A stretch of DNA of 40,022 nucleotides from Bacteroidia bacterium (GTDB taxonomy: Bacteria > Bacteroidota > Bacteroidia > Cytophagales > Cyclobacteriaceae). The stretch covers positions 1 to 40,022 of the forward strand of contig JAUHYU010000045.1 in the NCBI GenBank assembly GCA_030426345.1, given 5' to 3'. The translations under genes and the position numbers were made by a program. Below are positions 16,697 through 25,369 of this stretch, one piece after another (position 1 is the stretch's first letter; each line of letters begins with the position of its first letter). Below the pieces are notes generated by a model. It was not told the origin of the DNA and made no database searches. It saw only the letters and a program-made list of their open reading frames with translations.

Positions 16697-17479
16697 TCAA
16701 TTTTCTGATTCATCAAATATGATGCTGATGGGGCTGTCGTATTTCATTCCAAGCAATTTAGAGGCACTGCCCTTGTTAATGCCGATTTCCAGTAAGCCAA
16801 GATCATTAAACAGTACAAAGCAATCCCCGTCGTCATTTTCATTATAACAGTCATGGATTTTATCGGCTTTTTCGCGACCAAAATGAATCATGAACTTACG
16901 ATCCTTTCGGAGGATGTTGAATACTTCTTCTTCTATGTTGGTAATGAGGTTGCCATAATGATCTACCTGTATTACATTACCTGATATTTGCTTTTTGGTG
17001 GCTCGGAATTTCCGATCAATTTTTTGCAAATATTCTTTGGTATAGGTACCAATGTCGTTCAGGCCTGAGCCACTCGCCAGCATTGCCGCAGCTTTGGCGA
17101 GAATATGCTTGGAAGGAAAGCTCGTATGCTGGTTGTCATTGTTAAAAAGCTCCGCGATCATAGATGGTTCCTCTTCGCTAATCAAGCTGAAAATGCCATT
17201 GTCCGGGCCAACAAAAAAATGGCCCTCAATTTTAGCTGCGAGATAGCGATTGCTTTTTTCGCCATGGGAATTTATGGAAATGAGGTGGATAGTTCCTTTA
17301 GGAAAATCCCTGAATACAGATTTCAACACAAAAGCTCCATGGGCAATATTGAACGGATCAATTTGGTGGCTTATATCAAAAATTCTCAATCCTGGATTGA
17401 TAGAAATTACTTTTGCCTTTATAGCTGACACATAATGATCACTCATTCCGAAATCAGACATAAAAGTTATAATAGCCAT
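16697..17479 (-). CDS. SAM hydrolase / S-adenosyl-L-methionine hydroxide adenosyltransferase (DUF62)
   Basis: A 260-residue DUF62 enzyme. It starts with the signature ITFMSDFGMSDHYVSAIKAKVISI, followed by ISHQIDPFNIAHGAFVLKS and GHFFVGPDNGIFSLI. The C-terminal beta domain contains VIQVDHYGNLITNI. Characterised members hydrolyse S-adenosylmethionine to adenosine and methionine, and the family is related to fluorinase/chlorinase. The halogenase-specific loop is not evident here, so a hydrolase is expected. Cytoplasmic. A minus-strand -7 box (TAATTTTG, 17515-17522) lies about 36 bases upstream. It probably shares a transcript with the sulfatase, 22 bases downstream. Confidence 0.93.
   Translation of the reverse strand: MAIITFMSDFGMSDHYVSAIKAKVISINPGLRIFDISHQIDPFNIAHGAFVLKSVFRDFPKGTIHLISINSHGEKSNRYLAAKIEGHFFVGPDNGIFSLISEEEPSMIAELFNNDNQHTSFPSKHILAKAAAMLASGSGLNDIGTYTKEYLQKIDRKFRATKKQISGNVIQVDHYGNLITNIEEEVFNILRKDRKFMIHFGREKADKIHDCYNENDDGDCFVLFNDLGLLEIGINKGSASKLLGMKYDSPISIIFDESEN
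16852..16872 (-). repeat. Dispersed 21-nt motif copy
   Basis: On the minus strand: AAAAAGC, spacer CGAT, AAAATCCATG. Exact match; inside the SAM hydrolase gene in the sense direction, reading KADKIH. Confidence 0.85.
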
Positions 17480-17514
17480 AGAGACAAGAGAATTATTGCG
17501 TAATATTGTTGGGG

Positions 17515-17522
17515 CAAAATTA
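17515..17522 (-). promoter_or_regulatory. Putative -7 box for the SAM hydrolase gene
   Basis: On the minus strand TAATTTTG fits TAnnTTTG, 36 bases before the start codon at 17479. No convincing -33 TTG is placed at the expected 17-23 base distance. Confidence 0.4.
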
Positions 17523-17572
17523 AATATTTTTTAACCATTATTGTTAAGGTAAACAACTAATTAATAATACGT

Positions 17573-18523
17573 TTGGTAGAAAAGGTAATAACTTTAGAAA
17601 ATATCTCACTGGTAGATTTTCTTGGTGTAGATAACAGAAATATTAAGGAAGTTTCCTCGTCATTTCCCAAGACAAAAATTGTTTCTCGCGGTAATGAAAT
17701 TCGAATCCAGGGTTCTGGTACTGAATTACTTCGAGTAAATGAACTTTTCAATTCGCTCATCAACCATTACAACAAGTTTGGAAAAATCACCAGTGGTAAT
17801 GTGAAAACCTACATTGAGCAGGGCAATGTGGCGGTGGAAATGCACATGGAAGATGTACTGATTTATGGTACTCGTGGTGCTGCTATTAAACCAAAAACCC
17901 CAAATCAGAAAAAGTTCATTGAGGCAGTTAAGGGAAACGATATTGTTTTTGCAATAGGCCCGGCTGGTACGGGTAAAACCTATATTGCCGTGGCATCCGC
18001 CGTAAAGGCATTGAAAAACAAAGAGATCAAAAGAATCATTATTACAAGACCGGCGGTAGAAGCCGGGGAAAACCTAGGGTTTCTTCCAGGTGACCTCCAA
18101 GAAAAAATTGACCCATACCTTCGACCTGTGTATGATGCACTGGATGATATGATCCCAAGTGAGAAGCTCAAATACTACCGGGAAAATAGGATTATTGAGA
18201 TCGCTCCGCTTGCGTATATGCGTGGGCGTACACTCAGTAATGCATTTATATTGCTGGATGAAGCTCAAAATACGACCCCCATGCAGTTGAAAATGTTTTT
18301 GACAAGGCTTGGGCAAAACTCAAAACTAATCATCAATGGTGATAGAACACAAGTTGATCTACGAGCAAATCAAAAGTCAGGGTTAGATGACTCTATGGAG
18401 GTTTTGAAGAATGTAAAGGGGATTGGCTTTGTTGAGTTGGATCATAAAGATGTCGTCAGACATCAGATTGTGAAAGACATTATAAAGGCCTATGACAAGT
18501 CCTCCGGCAAACGTTGGAAATAA
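17573..18523 (+). CDS. phoH: PhoH family ATPase
   Basis: A 316-residue PhoH-type protein. An N-terminal domain (about residues 1-100, with SRGNEIRIQG) precedes the ATPase part with Walker A GPAGTGKTYIAV (about 128-138) and Walker B FILLDEAQNTT. Conserved RPAVEAGENLGFLPGDLQEKIDPYLRP and GDRTQVDL are also present. PhoH-like proteins are RNA-linked ATPases, some joined to nucleases or to ribosome and rRNA maturation. The start is TTG: no in-frame ATG occurs until deep in the domain, and as I recall related proteins begin with a similar MVEK.ITLEN sequence. The last 32 bases overlap the following GNAT gene. Confidence 0.93.
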   Translation: MVEKVITLENISLVDFLGVDNRNIKEVSSSFPKTKIVSRGNEIRIQGSGTELLRVNELFNSLINHYNKFGKITSGNVKTYIEQGNVAVEMHMEDVLIYGTRGAAIKPKTPNQKKFIEAVKGNDIVFAIGPAGTGKTYIAVASAVKALKNKEIKRIIITRPAVEAGENLGFLPGDLQEKIDPYLRPVYDALDDMIPSEKLKYYRENRIIEIAPLAYMRGRTLSNAFILLDEAQNTTPMQLKMFLTRLGQNSKLIINGDRTQVDLRANQKSGLDDSMEVLKNVKGIGFVELDHKDVVRHQIVKDIIKAYDKSSGKRWK

Positions 18524-18953
18524 AGGAATTGTGGTTCTGAAAATCCGAACCGAGGAAAACCTACAGCATGCGTGGCGAATTAGAAACGAAGTTTTTGTGG
18601 TTGGTCAGCAAATTCCTGCTCAAGATGAATTTGATAAATTCGAAAAGGAGGCCACCCATTTTTTAGCTCTTTATAATGGTTTCCCGTGCGGTGCTGCACG
18701 ATGGAGGATTACTGAGAGGGGAGTTAAACTCGAAAGGTTTGCGGTATTGGCTGAATATCGTGGCAAAGGTGTTGGCAATGAACTGGTCGCTGCAGTGATA
18801 GAAAGCATCAAAAATCCATCAAATCCATCCACCAAGGATATTTACCTACATTCCCAGGAATCTGCTGTTGGCTTTTATGAGAAGTTAGGTTTTGAAAAGT
18901 TGGGTGCGCCATTTTACGAATGCAATATCAAACACTACAAAATGGTGAAATAG
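18492..18953 (+). CDS. GNAT-family N-acetyltransferase
   Basis: A 153-residue acetyltransferase of the GNAT superfamily, similar to the ElaA/YjcF group. The acetyl-CoA binding segment is FAVLAEYRGKGVGNELVAAVI (Q/RxxGxG form), preceded by the strand CGAARWRI and followed by IYLHSQESAVGFYEKLGFEKLG near the C-terminus. The acceptor is unknown. The ATG lies 32 bases inside the end of phoH, implying coupled translation. The first 13 residues are poorly conserved and the real start could be slightly downstream. Confidence 0.88.
   Translation: MTSPPANVGNKGIVVLKIRTEENLQHAWRIRNEVFVVGQQIPAQDEFDKFEKEATHFLALYNGFPCGAARWRITERGVKLERFAVLAEYRGKGVGNELVAAVIESIKNPSNPSTKDIYLHSQESAVGFYEKLGFEKLGAPFYECNIKHYKMVK
18800..18820 (+). 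repeat. Degenerate dispersed motif copy
   Basis: AGAAAGC, spacer ATCA, AAAATCCATC. Two mismatches; inside the GNAT gene. Confidence 0.5.
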
Positions 18954-18957
18954 GTGG

Positions 18958-21618
18958 CTAAAGCCATTTTAAAGAGGCTAATTTATTCGTGAGGCTGTCG
19001 ATGAGGAAATTTACATGATGGTCTAGCGTATTGGTGAATTCCTTTTTCTCCTTCTCTGTTAGGTTGTTTTCCTTCAGTTTTAGTTTTATTTCATCCATCA
19101 ATTTAAGCAATTCCTGCATTCCAAAAGTTGCTATTATACTTTTCATTCGATGCCTGATATGGCGGTATTTAGTAATGTCTTCCTGTTGGATGGAGATCAA
19201 CAAAAGATCCAAGTTGGTCTTGAATTCTTCAATTGTCATTTTTAGGAAGTCTTGATATCTCACCAAATTATTGAGGAACAATTGATCTGTAGCTTCAAAA
19301 ACTATTTTCGTGTCTTTTGTATTAACAGAAATTTCTTCCTTTTCAATCGGTTTTAAATCTTTGTATTCATCGATCTCGCTGGAATGTTCTAAAATTTTGG
19401 ATCTGAGATCATCGACATTGATAGGTTTCAAAACAAAATCCTGCATGCCAGAGAGAAATATTTCGTCTCTTGTTGCCTCTGTTGTACTAGCGGTAAGCGC
19501 AAGTATAGGCACATTTTTGAAATATGGGTCTGCTTTCTTTCTAATCCGTTTAGTGGTTTCTAACCCATCAATGCCAGGCATCTGGATGTCCATGAGCACG
19601 AGATCATAGGATTTCTTTTCAATTATCTTCAAAGCTTCGTAGCCATCTGAAGCCATGTCCACAGTAATGCCCCAGTCTGTCAAGATTTCGTTGATCAGGA
19701 ATTGGTTGGTTGTGACGTCTTCCACATATAAAATGTGCAATTTCATTTTCCATTTTATTTCACTAACCTTTGATTCCGGAATTGCATTGATTGGCAAACT
19801 CTTATCTGCATTTTTAAATGGAAGAATTACTTCAAAAGTGGAACCATGGTTTACCTTACTTTTAACATTGATGGATCCCTGCTGGATTTGAATAAGGTTT
19901 TTGACAATAGACAAGCCAAGCCCGGTACCCCCGTACACACGCGTAGTACTTTTAGTAGCTTGATGGAAAGGGTTAAAGATGTTTTCTATTTTTTCTTCTG
20001 GGATCCCGATTCCTGTATCATTTACTTCAAAGAGTAAGCTGACTCCTGAATCTGTTTTTTCCAAAACTGAAACACGGATTTTGATTGATCCGCGCTGAGT
20101 GAATTTTATGGCATTAGCAAGAAGGTTATTTAAGATCTGGTTTAGTTTAATATAATCTCCATTTACGATTTCCGGCACACTATCTTCTGTTTCATGAGAA
20201 ATTCGGAGCTTTTTATCCAATGCCTTTGGCTTCATGCTTGTAATGACGTTATCCAGAAGCTCCTTGAGGTTGAAGTTCACCTCTTCCAGTTCTATTTTTC
20301 CAGATTCAATTTTAGAAAAATCCAAGATATCATTAATCAAGGATAGCAAGTTTTTGGAAGAAAAATGCAATGTCTGCAATAATTTTGATTGGTCATTTCG
20401 TGGCTTTCTGCGTAACAGAAGCTCACTCATGCCAATGATCGCATTCATTGGTGTCCGAATTTCATGGCTCATAGCCGAGAAAAATTCGTTTCTCGCCTTC
20501 ATGGCGTTGGATGTTTCCTTTTCGTAATATTTTATTTTGTTGATATTGGTGGAAATGCTGAGCATATTCACATCACCATTGGAAGATTTTAATGGTTTTT
20601 TGATGGTTTGAAAGTAGTGCAACACCCCTTTGCTATCTGGAATCTGCTCTTCGATAAGGATTTCCTCCCTTTCGTTTATTACTCTGTCTTCCATCATCAA
20701 ATATTTCTGTACTTGACCTTCAGAAGCAGGAAACATATTGGGATCAATTGCCAAAAATTCATCTCTCGGCATCCCGACGAGGTTCGCAACTGCATTGTTG
20801 CAGTAGATCATGCGGCCATTCCCATCACGGACAAAAATCAGATTTGGGTCAGTATCAAAAAGCTCTTCGATAAAATCCCTTTGCATTTCCAACTCTAGTT
20901 CTATCTTTTTGCGCTGGGTGATGTCTACAGAAGTAGCCATTTCAATTATGGTACCTTCTTCAGTAAACTCCCTTCGGGTCTTTGTTTCAAACCAAAGAAA
21001 TACGCCGCTTTTGTGTTTCTGGCGATAGGTATAAAAGCTAAATGGCACCTTTTTTTCTTGATCGGATTTTACTTGGGCAAGGTAAGGTTGTAAATCTTCA
21101 GGATGAATCAGCTTATTCCAGTTTTCTATAGAATCGATTTCATCGACATGGTATCCTAAAAAATCCTGAACAGAGGGACTAACATAGATCAGTTCATTTC
21201 CCTCAAACATTATGTTGATGTCATAAGCGTTTTCGGCCAACAGCATATACAATTTGTGAGCTTCTTCTTCCTCTAGCGTGTGAGGTGAAATATTGAACAG
21301 AATGTGCTGTCTCTTCTGGACATAAAGTTTTTTCAATTCCACCTTAAGCGGTCGTTCATCATTGATATGAAGAAACTTAGCCAGGTAAGTAAGCCCGCTT
21401 TTGCCGTCTCTGGGCAATAAACGAATGATTCTTTTGATCTCTTTTACATCCTCAGGGGTGACAAGAGTGAAAAAATTTGTTTTTAGTAGTTCTTGTGTGG
21501 TGGTTTGAAATAGGGATTCACAGGATGTATTGCAGAACAATATCTTCCCTGTGTAATCAGTGGTTAAGATGGAATCATGCGAGGAATTTATAAGTGAGGA
21601 AAGGATTTCCTGGTCCAT
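18958..21618 (-). CDS. Hybrid sensor histidine kinase: PAS-PAS-PAS-HisKA-HATPase-REC-HPt
   Basis: An 886-residue cytoplasmic hybrid kinase with no membrane helix. Three PAS domains lie at about residues 1-118, 122-240 and 245-362. HisKA has the phosphorylated histidine in FFSAMSHEIRTPMNA (near residue 380). HATPase_c has the N box (LLANAIKFTQRG), the G1 box (DTGIGIPEE) and the G2 box (GGTGLGLSIVKNL). A receiver (about 627-745) has acidic VED and phospho-acceptor Asp in LVLMDIQMPG, with lysine in FVLKPIN. A C-terminal HPt domain has HIRHRMKS. It can run a full intramolecular phosphorelay, but the final receiver protein is not next to it. The stimulus is unknown; PAS domains suggest a diffusible or redox ligand. 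It is convergent with the GNAT gene, four bases apart. Confidence 0.95.
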   Translation of the reverse strand: MDQEILSSLINSSHDSILTTDYTGKILFCNTSCESLFQTTTQELLKTNFFTLVTPEDVKEIKRIIRLLPRDGKSGLTYLAKFLHINDERPLKVELKKLYVQKRQHILFNISPHTLEEEEAHKLYMLLAENAYDINIMFEGNELIYVSPSVQDFLGYHVDEIDSIENWNKLIHPEDLQPYLAQVKSDQEKKVPFSFYTYRQKHKSGVFLWFETKTRREFTEEGTIIEMATSVDITQRKKIELELEMQRDFIEELFDTDPNLIFVRDGNGRMIYCNNAVANLVGMPRDEFLAIDPNMFPASEGQVQKYLMMEDRVINEREEILIEEQIPDSKGVLHYFQTIKKPLKSSNGDVNMLSISTNINKIKYYEKETSNAMKARNEFFSAMSHEIRTPMNAIIGMSELLLRRKPRNDQSKLLQTLHFSSKNLLSLINDILDFSKIESGKIELEEVNFNLKELLDNVITSMKPKALDKKLRISHETEDSVPEIVNGDYIKLNQILNNLLANAIKFTQRGSIKIRVSVLEKTDSGVSLLFEVNDTGIGIPEEKIENIFNPFHQATKSTTRVYGGTGLGLSIVKNLIQIQQGSINVKSKVNHGSTFEVILPFKNADKSLPINAIPESKVSEIKWKMKLHILYVEDVTTNQFLINEILTDWGITVDMASDGYEALKIIEKKSYDLVLMDIQMPGIDGLETTKRIRKKADPYFKNVPILALTASTTEATRDEIFLSGMQDFVLKPINVDDLRSKILEHSSEIDEYKDLKPIEKEEISVNTKDTKIVFEATDQLFLNNLVRYQDFLKMTIEEFKTNLDLLLISIQQEDITKYRHIRHRMKSIIATFGMQELLKLMDEIKLKLKENNLTEKEKKEFTNTLDHHVNFLIDSLTNKLASLKWL

Positions 21619-21863
21619 GTATTAAACGGAAAAATTACGGGCCTAAAAATTTAAGTCCAAAAGTTAGAATATAATTCAATTTTATCTGCAAAATATTTTT
21701 TAAATTTTAAGGCTGGTTTGGAATCACAACATTTATTATCAAAGATGTTATATTTTCATTTTGCGGCTGTTTCATATATGCATAAAGAGTACAATATCAA
21801 ATTGAGATGATTTTGTACTTGTTCGACTCGGGTTTCGATAAAAAAAATAAAATTTCATGAGCC
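21619..21863. other. Divergent intergenic region between the hybrid kinase and comEC
   Basis: A 245-base AT-rich spacer that should contain the promoters of both divergent genes. I see no exact TAnnTTTG box on either strand and no clear repeat, so the promoters cannot be placed. Confidence 0.4.
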
Positions 21864-23945
21864 ATGAGGTGGAATAACTATCCATTTGTAAGGATTACGC
21901 TAGTGTTCATTCTGGGGATTGGAACGCACGAAGTGCTAAAGACAAAGATAGCTACACCTTATATCTGGATTTTGGCTGCAATGGTTTTTGCGGCTTATGC
22001 CGTGCAATCTCAGATGGCTCATAGGAGGAAAAAAATAATGCATAATTCCATGGCAGCATTGTTTTCATTTTTGTTGCTGGGCATGCTGTCTGCCCAAATC
22101 GCAGAATACACACATAAACCATCTATTTCCCATGACGAGATTGAAAAAGTAACCTGGTATACCCTTACGGTAAAATCTAAGCCTTCGCCTACGAGCAAAA
22201 CCAATAAGTACAGGGTGGTTATAGATCGTATGAGGCTTGAGGGAAAGTGGATTCATACCAAAGCTGAAGCACTGCTCTATGTCCATAAAAAGATGGGAGA
22301 GACATTAACCTATGGTAATAAATTATTGATAAAGGGTCATCCAAAATATTTGGAAAACCAGAAAAACCCCTATGCTTTTGACTATGCGCTTTTTTTGCAG
22401 CGAAAGGGGATTTATCTACAGGATTTTTTAAATGAAGGAGGTTATGTAAAGCTTCCCGAAAGCCATGGATTTTCACTGGCTTTTATGAAGCTACAATTGG
22501 CAGATTACTTTGAAAAGGTTCTCGAAAAATTCATCCCAGATGATCGAGAGCTTAATTTTGCCAAAGCTATGCTGATCGGCAGGAAGGATGATATCACTCG
22601 CGAGATGGAATCGGTCTACGCTTCTACCGGTACGGCACACATTCTGGCTGTTTCCGGATTGCATGAAGGCATTATATATCTGTTGGTTTCGATGCTGCTT
22701 AAAGGGTTGAAAAACGGAAAACTACGATGGCTTTATTACGGAGCTAATCTTTGTGCGATATGGTCATTTGCGGTTGTTACAGGGCTTTCACCATCTGCCC
22801 AGCGCGCTGCCACCATGCTATCATGTATTATCATTGGGCAGTACTCTGGAAGGAAAAGTAATATTTACAATTCCATATTGGTATCGGCATTCATACTACT
22901 TTTATTTTCGCCAAATTTGATTTTTTCCGTTTCGTTTCAGCTTTCCTATGCTGCGGTTTTTGGGATAGTATATTTATACCCCAAACTATATAATCTGCTG
23001 TATGTGGATAATAAAATTCTGGATTTCTTTTGGAAAATCACCGTACTTTCTGTTGCGACTCAATTGGCGACTTTCCCTATTTCTATTTATTATTTTCACC
23101 AATTTCCGTTGCTGTTTCCATTTACCAATTTGATCGCCATACCTACTGCCACAGCCGTGATTTCTGGAGGATTGCTGCTCTTGATCACTGCTAATTTGGG
23201 AATTGTTCCAATCGTCATTGGCAAAGTTTTGAGCATCTGGATTGGTTGGTACAATGATTTGATGTTGTGGATAAGCAAAATCCCATTTCATTCTCTCACG
23301 GATATTCACCTAAAGGTGATTTTTGTTGTAATGATAATCTGCTGCATATTTTTTTTCGCACACTTTCTCACCACAAGAAAACTCATTTTCTTTAATGTTT
23401 TTTCCGTTGTTTTAGTAGTCCTGTCTTTATTAAAGGGGTATGATTATTATAATTATTCCATGCAAAAGGAAGTTGTTTTCTATGCGATGAAAGATGGCAC
23501 CGGTGTGGATGTTTTTATTGGAAATAACTGTTATACCAATATGCTGACCATGGATTCTTCACGTCTTACAGAGATAAAATATAATGTCACCCCTGCTAGA
23601 AAGTACCATCTTATTGAAAGAGTCCAAGATTTAGAAGGTTTAGGAATTGCCCGGGATATTGGAGAAAATACCTGGATACAGATGGACGGGAAAACCATTT
23701 TATTGCTACAAAGCCTTGACGGATTGCCAGAAAATATTGAAAGTCTCCAAATAGATTATTTGGTTGCTGGCAAGAAAATTCAAAAGAAATTACCTGAGCT
23801 TTTGCCGGGTTTGCAATTTGAAAAGCTGATCTTGGATGCTTCTATTTCTCAAGCCGATATAGATAAAATCATGCAGGAAAAGGGTCAAAAATCCATGAAA
23901 ATTCATTCAATACAAAAAGATGGTGCATTTGTCATTCGTATTTAA
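21864..23945 (+). CDS. comEC: ComEC/Rec2-family competence membrane protein lacking a catalytic metallo-hydrolase end
   Basis: A 693-residue polytopic protein of the ComEC/Rec2 family, the inner-membrane channel for single-stranded DNA uptake. Two N-terminal helices lead to a DUF4131-type extracytoplasmic segment (about 80-210). The competence core carries AKAMLIGRKDDI, ASTGTAHILAVSGLHEGIIYLL (Glu at a position often Val), GLSPSAQRAATM and SVSFQLSYAAVFGIV. Helices run to about residue 520. The last 170 residues form a soluble tail with no HxHxDH motif, so the metallo-beta-lactamase domain of full-length ComEC is degenerate; this is common in Bacteroidota. It has no competence partners beside it. 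Confidence 0.93.
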   Translation: MRWNNYPFVRITLVFILGIGTHEVLKTKIATPYIWILAAMVFAAYAVQSQMAHRRKKIMHNSMAALFSFLLLGMLSAQIAEYTHKPSISHDEIEKVTWYTLTVKSKPSPTSKTNKYRVVIDRMRLEGKWIHTKAEALLYVHKKMGETLTYGNKLLIKGHPKYLENQKNPYAFDYALFLQRKGIYLQDFLNEGGYVKLPESHGFSLAFMKLQLADYFEKVLEKFIPDDRELNFAKAMLIGRKDDITREMESVYASTGTAHILAVSGLHEGIIYLLVSMLLKGLKNGKLRWLYYGANLCAIWSFAVVTGLSPSAQRAATMLSCIIIGQYSGRKSNIYNSILVSAFILLLFSPNLIFSVSFQLSYAAVFGIVYLYPKLYNLLYVDNKILDFFWKITVLSVATQLATFPISIYYFHQFPLLFPFTNLIAIPTATAVISGGLLLLITANLGIVPIVIGKVLSIWIGWYNDLMLWISKIPFHSLTDIHLKVIFVVMIICCIFFFAHFLTTRKLIFFNVFSVVLVVLSLLKGYDYYNYSMQKEVVFYAMKDGTGVDVFIGNNCYTNMLTMDSSRLTEIKYNVTPARKYHLIERVQDLEGLGIARDIGENTWIQMDGKTILLLQSLDGLPENIESLQIDYLVAGKKIQKKLPELLPGLQFEKLILDASISQADIDKIMQEKGQKSMKIHSIQKDGAFVIRI
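22464..22485 (-). repeat. Motif variant with 5-nt spacer
   Basis: On the minus strand: TAAAAGC, spacer CAGTG, AAAATCCATG. Perfect 10-base core but spacer longer by one base; inside comEC, antisense. Confidence 0.5.
23877..23897 (+). repeat. Dispersed 21-nt motif copy
   Basis: GAAAAGG, spacer GTCA, AAAATCCATG. One mismatch; in the comEC 3' end, coding GQKSMK. Confidence 0.75.
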
Positions 23946-23978
23946 GTAAAGCAACTATAGCAAGAACTCAAAATTACA

Positions 23979-23986
23979 TACCTTTG
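23979..23986 (+). promoter_or_regulatory. Putative -7 promoter box for the queD-folE pair
   Basis: TACCTTTG fits the Bacteroidota TAnnTTTG consensus. Transcription would start near 23993, leaving a leader of about 87 bases. No clear -33 TTG is present. Confidence 0.5.
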
Positions 23987-23993
23987 CACTGAT

Positions 23994-24048
23994 GTTCGAG
24001 AGGGCTTGAAAATTCCGAGATAAATGAAAATTTTATCTATCGTCGAAC
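23994..24048 (+). promoter_or_regulatory. Possible structured 5' leader upstream of queD
   Basis: GTTCGA (23994-23999) can pair with TCGAAC (24043-24048), and inside them GATAAA (24019-24024) can pair with TTTATC (24032-24037). The outer arm begins about where transcription from the -7 box should start. It does not match a riboswitch class I recognise. Confidence 0.35.
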
Positions 24049-24079
24049 AATTAATTTTAATTGCTGTTTATTAATCCGT

Positions 24080-24490
24080 ATGAAAGTAACTGTATGTAGA
24101 AAAGAACATTTCAATGCAGCTCATCGTTTGCATAACCCAAAATGGACGGATGAAAAGAATCTATCAGTATTTGGTATATGCAACAACCCAAACTTTCATG
24201 GGCACAATTATGAATTGACTGTGAAAGTAACAGGTAGCCCAGATTCCGAAACGGGATATGTATTGGATATGAAAGTATTGAGCAATGTTGTTAAAAAAAA
24301 TATATTGGATCGCTTCGATCATAAAAATTTAAATTTGGATACAAAGGAATTTAAAAACCTCAATCCAACAGCAGAAAATATATCGATTGTTATCTGGAAT
24401 ATTCTGAGAGAAAAAATTAGCAAAGAACTTGACTTAAAAGTAATTCTTAATGAAACAGAAAGAAACGCTGTGGAATACCCGGCCGGTTAA
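24080..24490 (+). CDS. queD: 6-pyruvoyl-tetrahydropterin synthase / 6-carboxytetrahydropterin synthase (QueD) family
   Basis: A 136-residue enzyme acting on 7,8-dihydroneopterin triphosphate. Zinc ligands are His15 (HFNAAHRL), His40 and His42 (NFHGHNY). The catalytic cysteine is Cys34 in GICNNPNFHGHNY. The spacing from Cys to the HGH motif (six) follows the animal PTPS form CNNPNxHGHNY rather than the shorter E. coli QueD form. ETERNAVEYP at the end holds the pterin-binding glutamate. Family knowledge allows either product, 6-carboxytetrahydropterin for queuosine or 6-pyruvoyltetrahydropterin for tetrahydrobiopterin. Its neighbour FolE makes the substrate. Confidence 0.9.
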   Translation: MKVTVCRKEHFNAAHRLHNPKWTDEKNLSVFGICNNPNFHGHNYELTVKVTGSPDSETGYVLDMKVLSNVVKKNILDRFDHKNLNLDTKEFKNLNPTAENISIVIWNILREKISKELDLKVILNETERNAVEYPAG

Positions 24491-24509
24491 TGGCTTGTCT
24501 GTCGATGAA

Positions 24510-25142
24510 ATGGGTGATGAACATATTGGGACATCTCATGAAACGCCACTTCGTGAAGATGCATTTGAACTCGATGACGATATCAAAATCGAGTTGATAC
24601 AAAAGCATTTTAAGGAAATTATGCAGATCATGGGGCTGGATCTTACGGACGATAGCCTGAGTGGCACTCCTGAGCGGGTAGCTAAAATGTATGTAAAGGA
24701 AATCTTTTCTGGGCTAAACCCTAAAAACAAACCGCAGGTAAAGCTTTTTGAGAATAAGTATAAATACAATCAGATGCTTGTGGAAAAGGATATTACGGTC
24801 TTTTCCAATTGCGAGCATCATTTTGTGCCGATCATCGGCAAAGCACATGTTGCCTATATTAGTAGTGGCAAGGTGATTGGTTTGTCGAAGATCAACCGAA
24901 TTGTGCAGTATTTTGCCAAACGTCCACAGGTGCAGGAGCGTCTGACGGTACAAATAGGCAATGAATTAAAATCGATTTTACAGACAGAAGATATTGCCGT
25001 CGTGATTGATGCCGAGCACCTTTGCGTTTCGTCACGGGGTATTCAGGATACTTCCAGTAGCACAGTTACCTCTTTTTATAGTGGTAAATTTGCCGAGGAA
25101 AATACAAAGAAAGAATTCCTGACATACGTTTACAATAAGTAG
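24510..25142 (+). CDS. folE: GTP cyclohydrolase I (FolE)
   Basis: A 210-residue FolE that converts GTP to 7,8-dihydroneopterin triphosphate, the entry step to folate and to queuosine or biopterin. Key motifs: GTPERVAKMYVKEIFSGL, FSNCEHHFVPIIGKAHVAYIS (zinc Cys and His), VIGLSKINRIVQYFAKRPQVQERLT, and VVIDAEHLCVSSRGI (second zinc Cys). An in-frame ATG at 24450 would overlap queD by 41 bases; the ATG at 24510 gives a normal family length and a 19-base gap, so I prefer it. It is followed by a strong terminator, which makes it the last gene of the unit. Confidence 0.95.
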   Translation: MGDEHIGTSHETPLREDAFELDDDIKIELIQKHFKEIMQIMGLDLTDDSLSGTPERVAKMYVKEIFSGLNPKNKPQVKLFENKYKYNQMLVEKDITVFSNCEHHFVPIIGKAHVAYISSGKVIGLSKINRIVQYFAKRPQVQERLTVQIGNELKSILQTEDIAVVIDAEHLCVSSRGIQDTSSSTVTSFYSGKFAEENTKKEFLTYVYNK

Positions 25143-25166
25143 AATTTATTTGTCAAATAATTCACA

Positions 25167-25191
25167 AGCAGCATTCAATGCTGCTTTTTTT
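25167..25191 (+). terminator. Intrinsic terminator after folE
   Basis: Stem AGCAGCATT / AATGCTGCT with a one-base loop as written (in practice a shorter stem with a small loop), followed by seven T. It lies 24 bases after the folE stop. Confidence 0.9.
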
Positions 25192-25369
25192 GTACCTCAG
25201 ATTTAAGGTTGTATTGACTATATCTTCAGTATCGAGTGACTGACTAAGAGAATGTTGAGATGAACCTTCTTTTCTATTCAATTAAAATCACATAAATACG
25301 TTTTGGATTGAAAACTAAACATGTAGGAATACCTTGAAGTTTGTTATAACATGAAACTTCTCGATAAAC

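Noticed and set aside
15316-16716. Longer sulfatase starting at 16716
   Set aside because: It would overlap the SAM hydrolase gene and place 14 basic and polar residues before a normal signal peptide.
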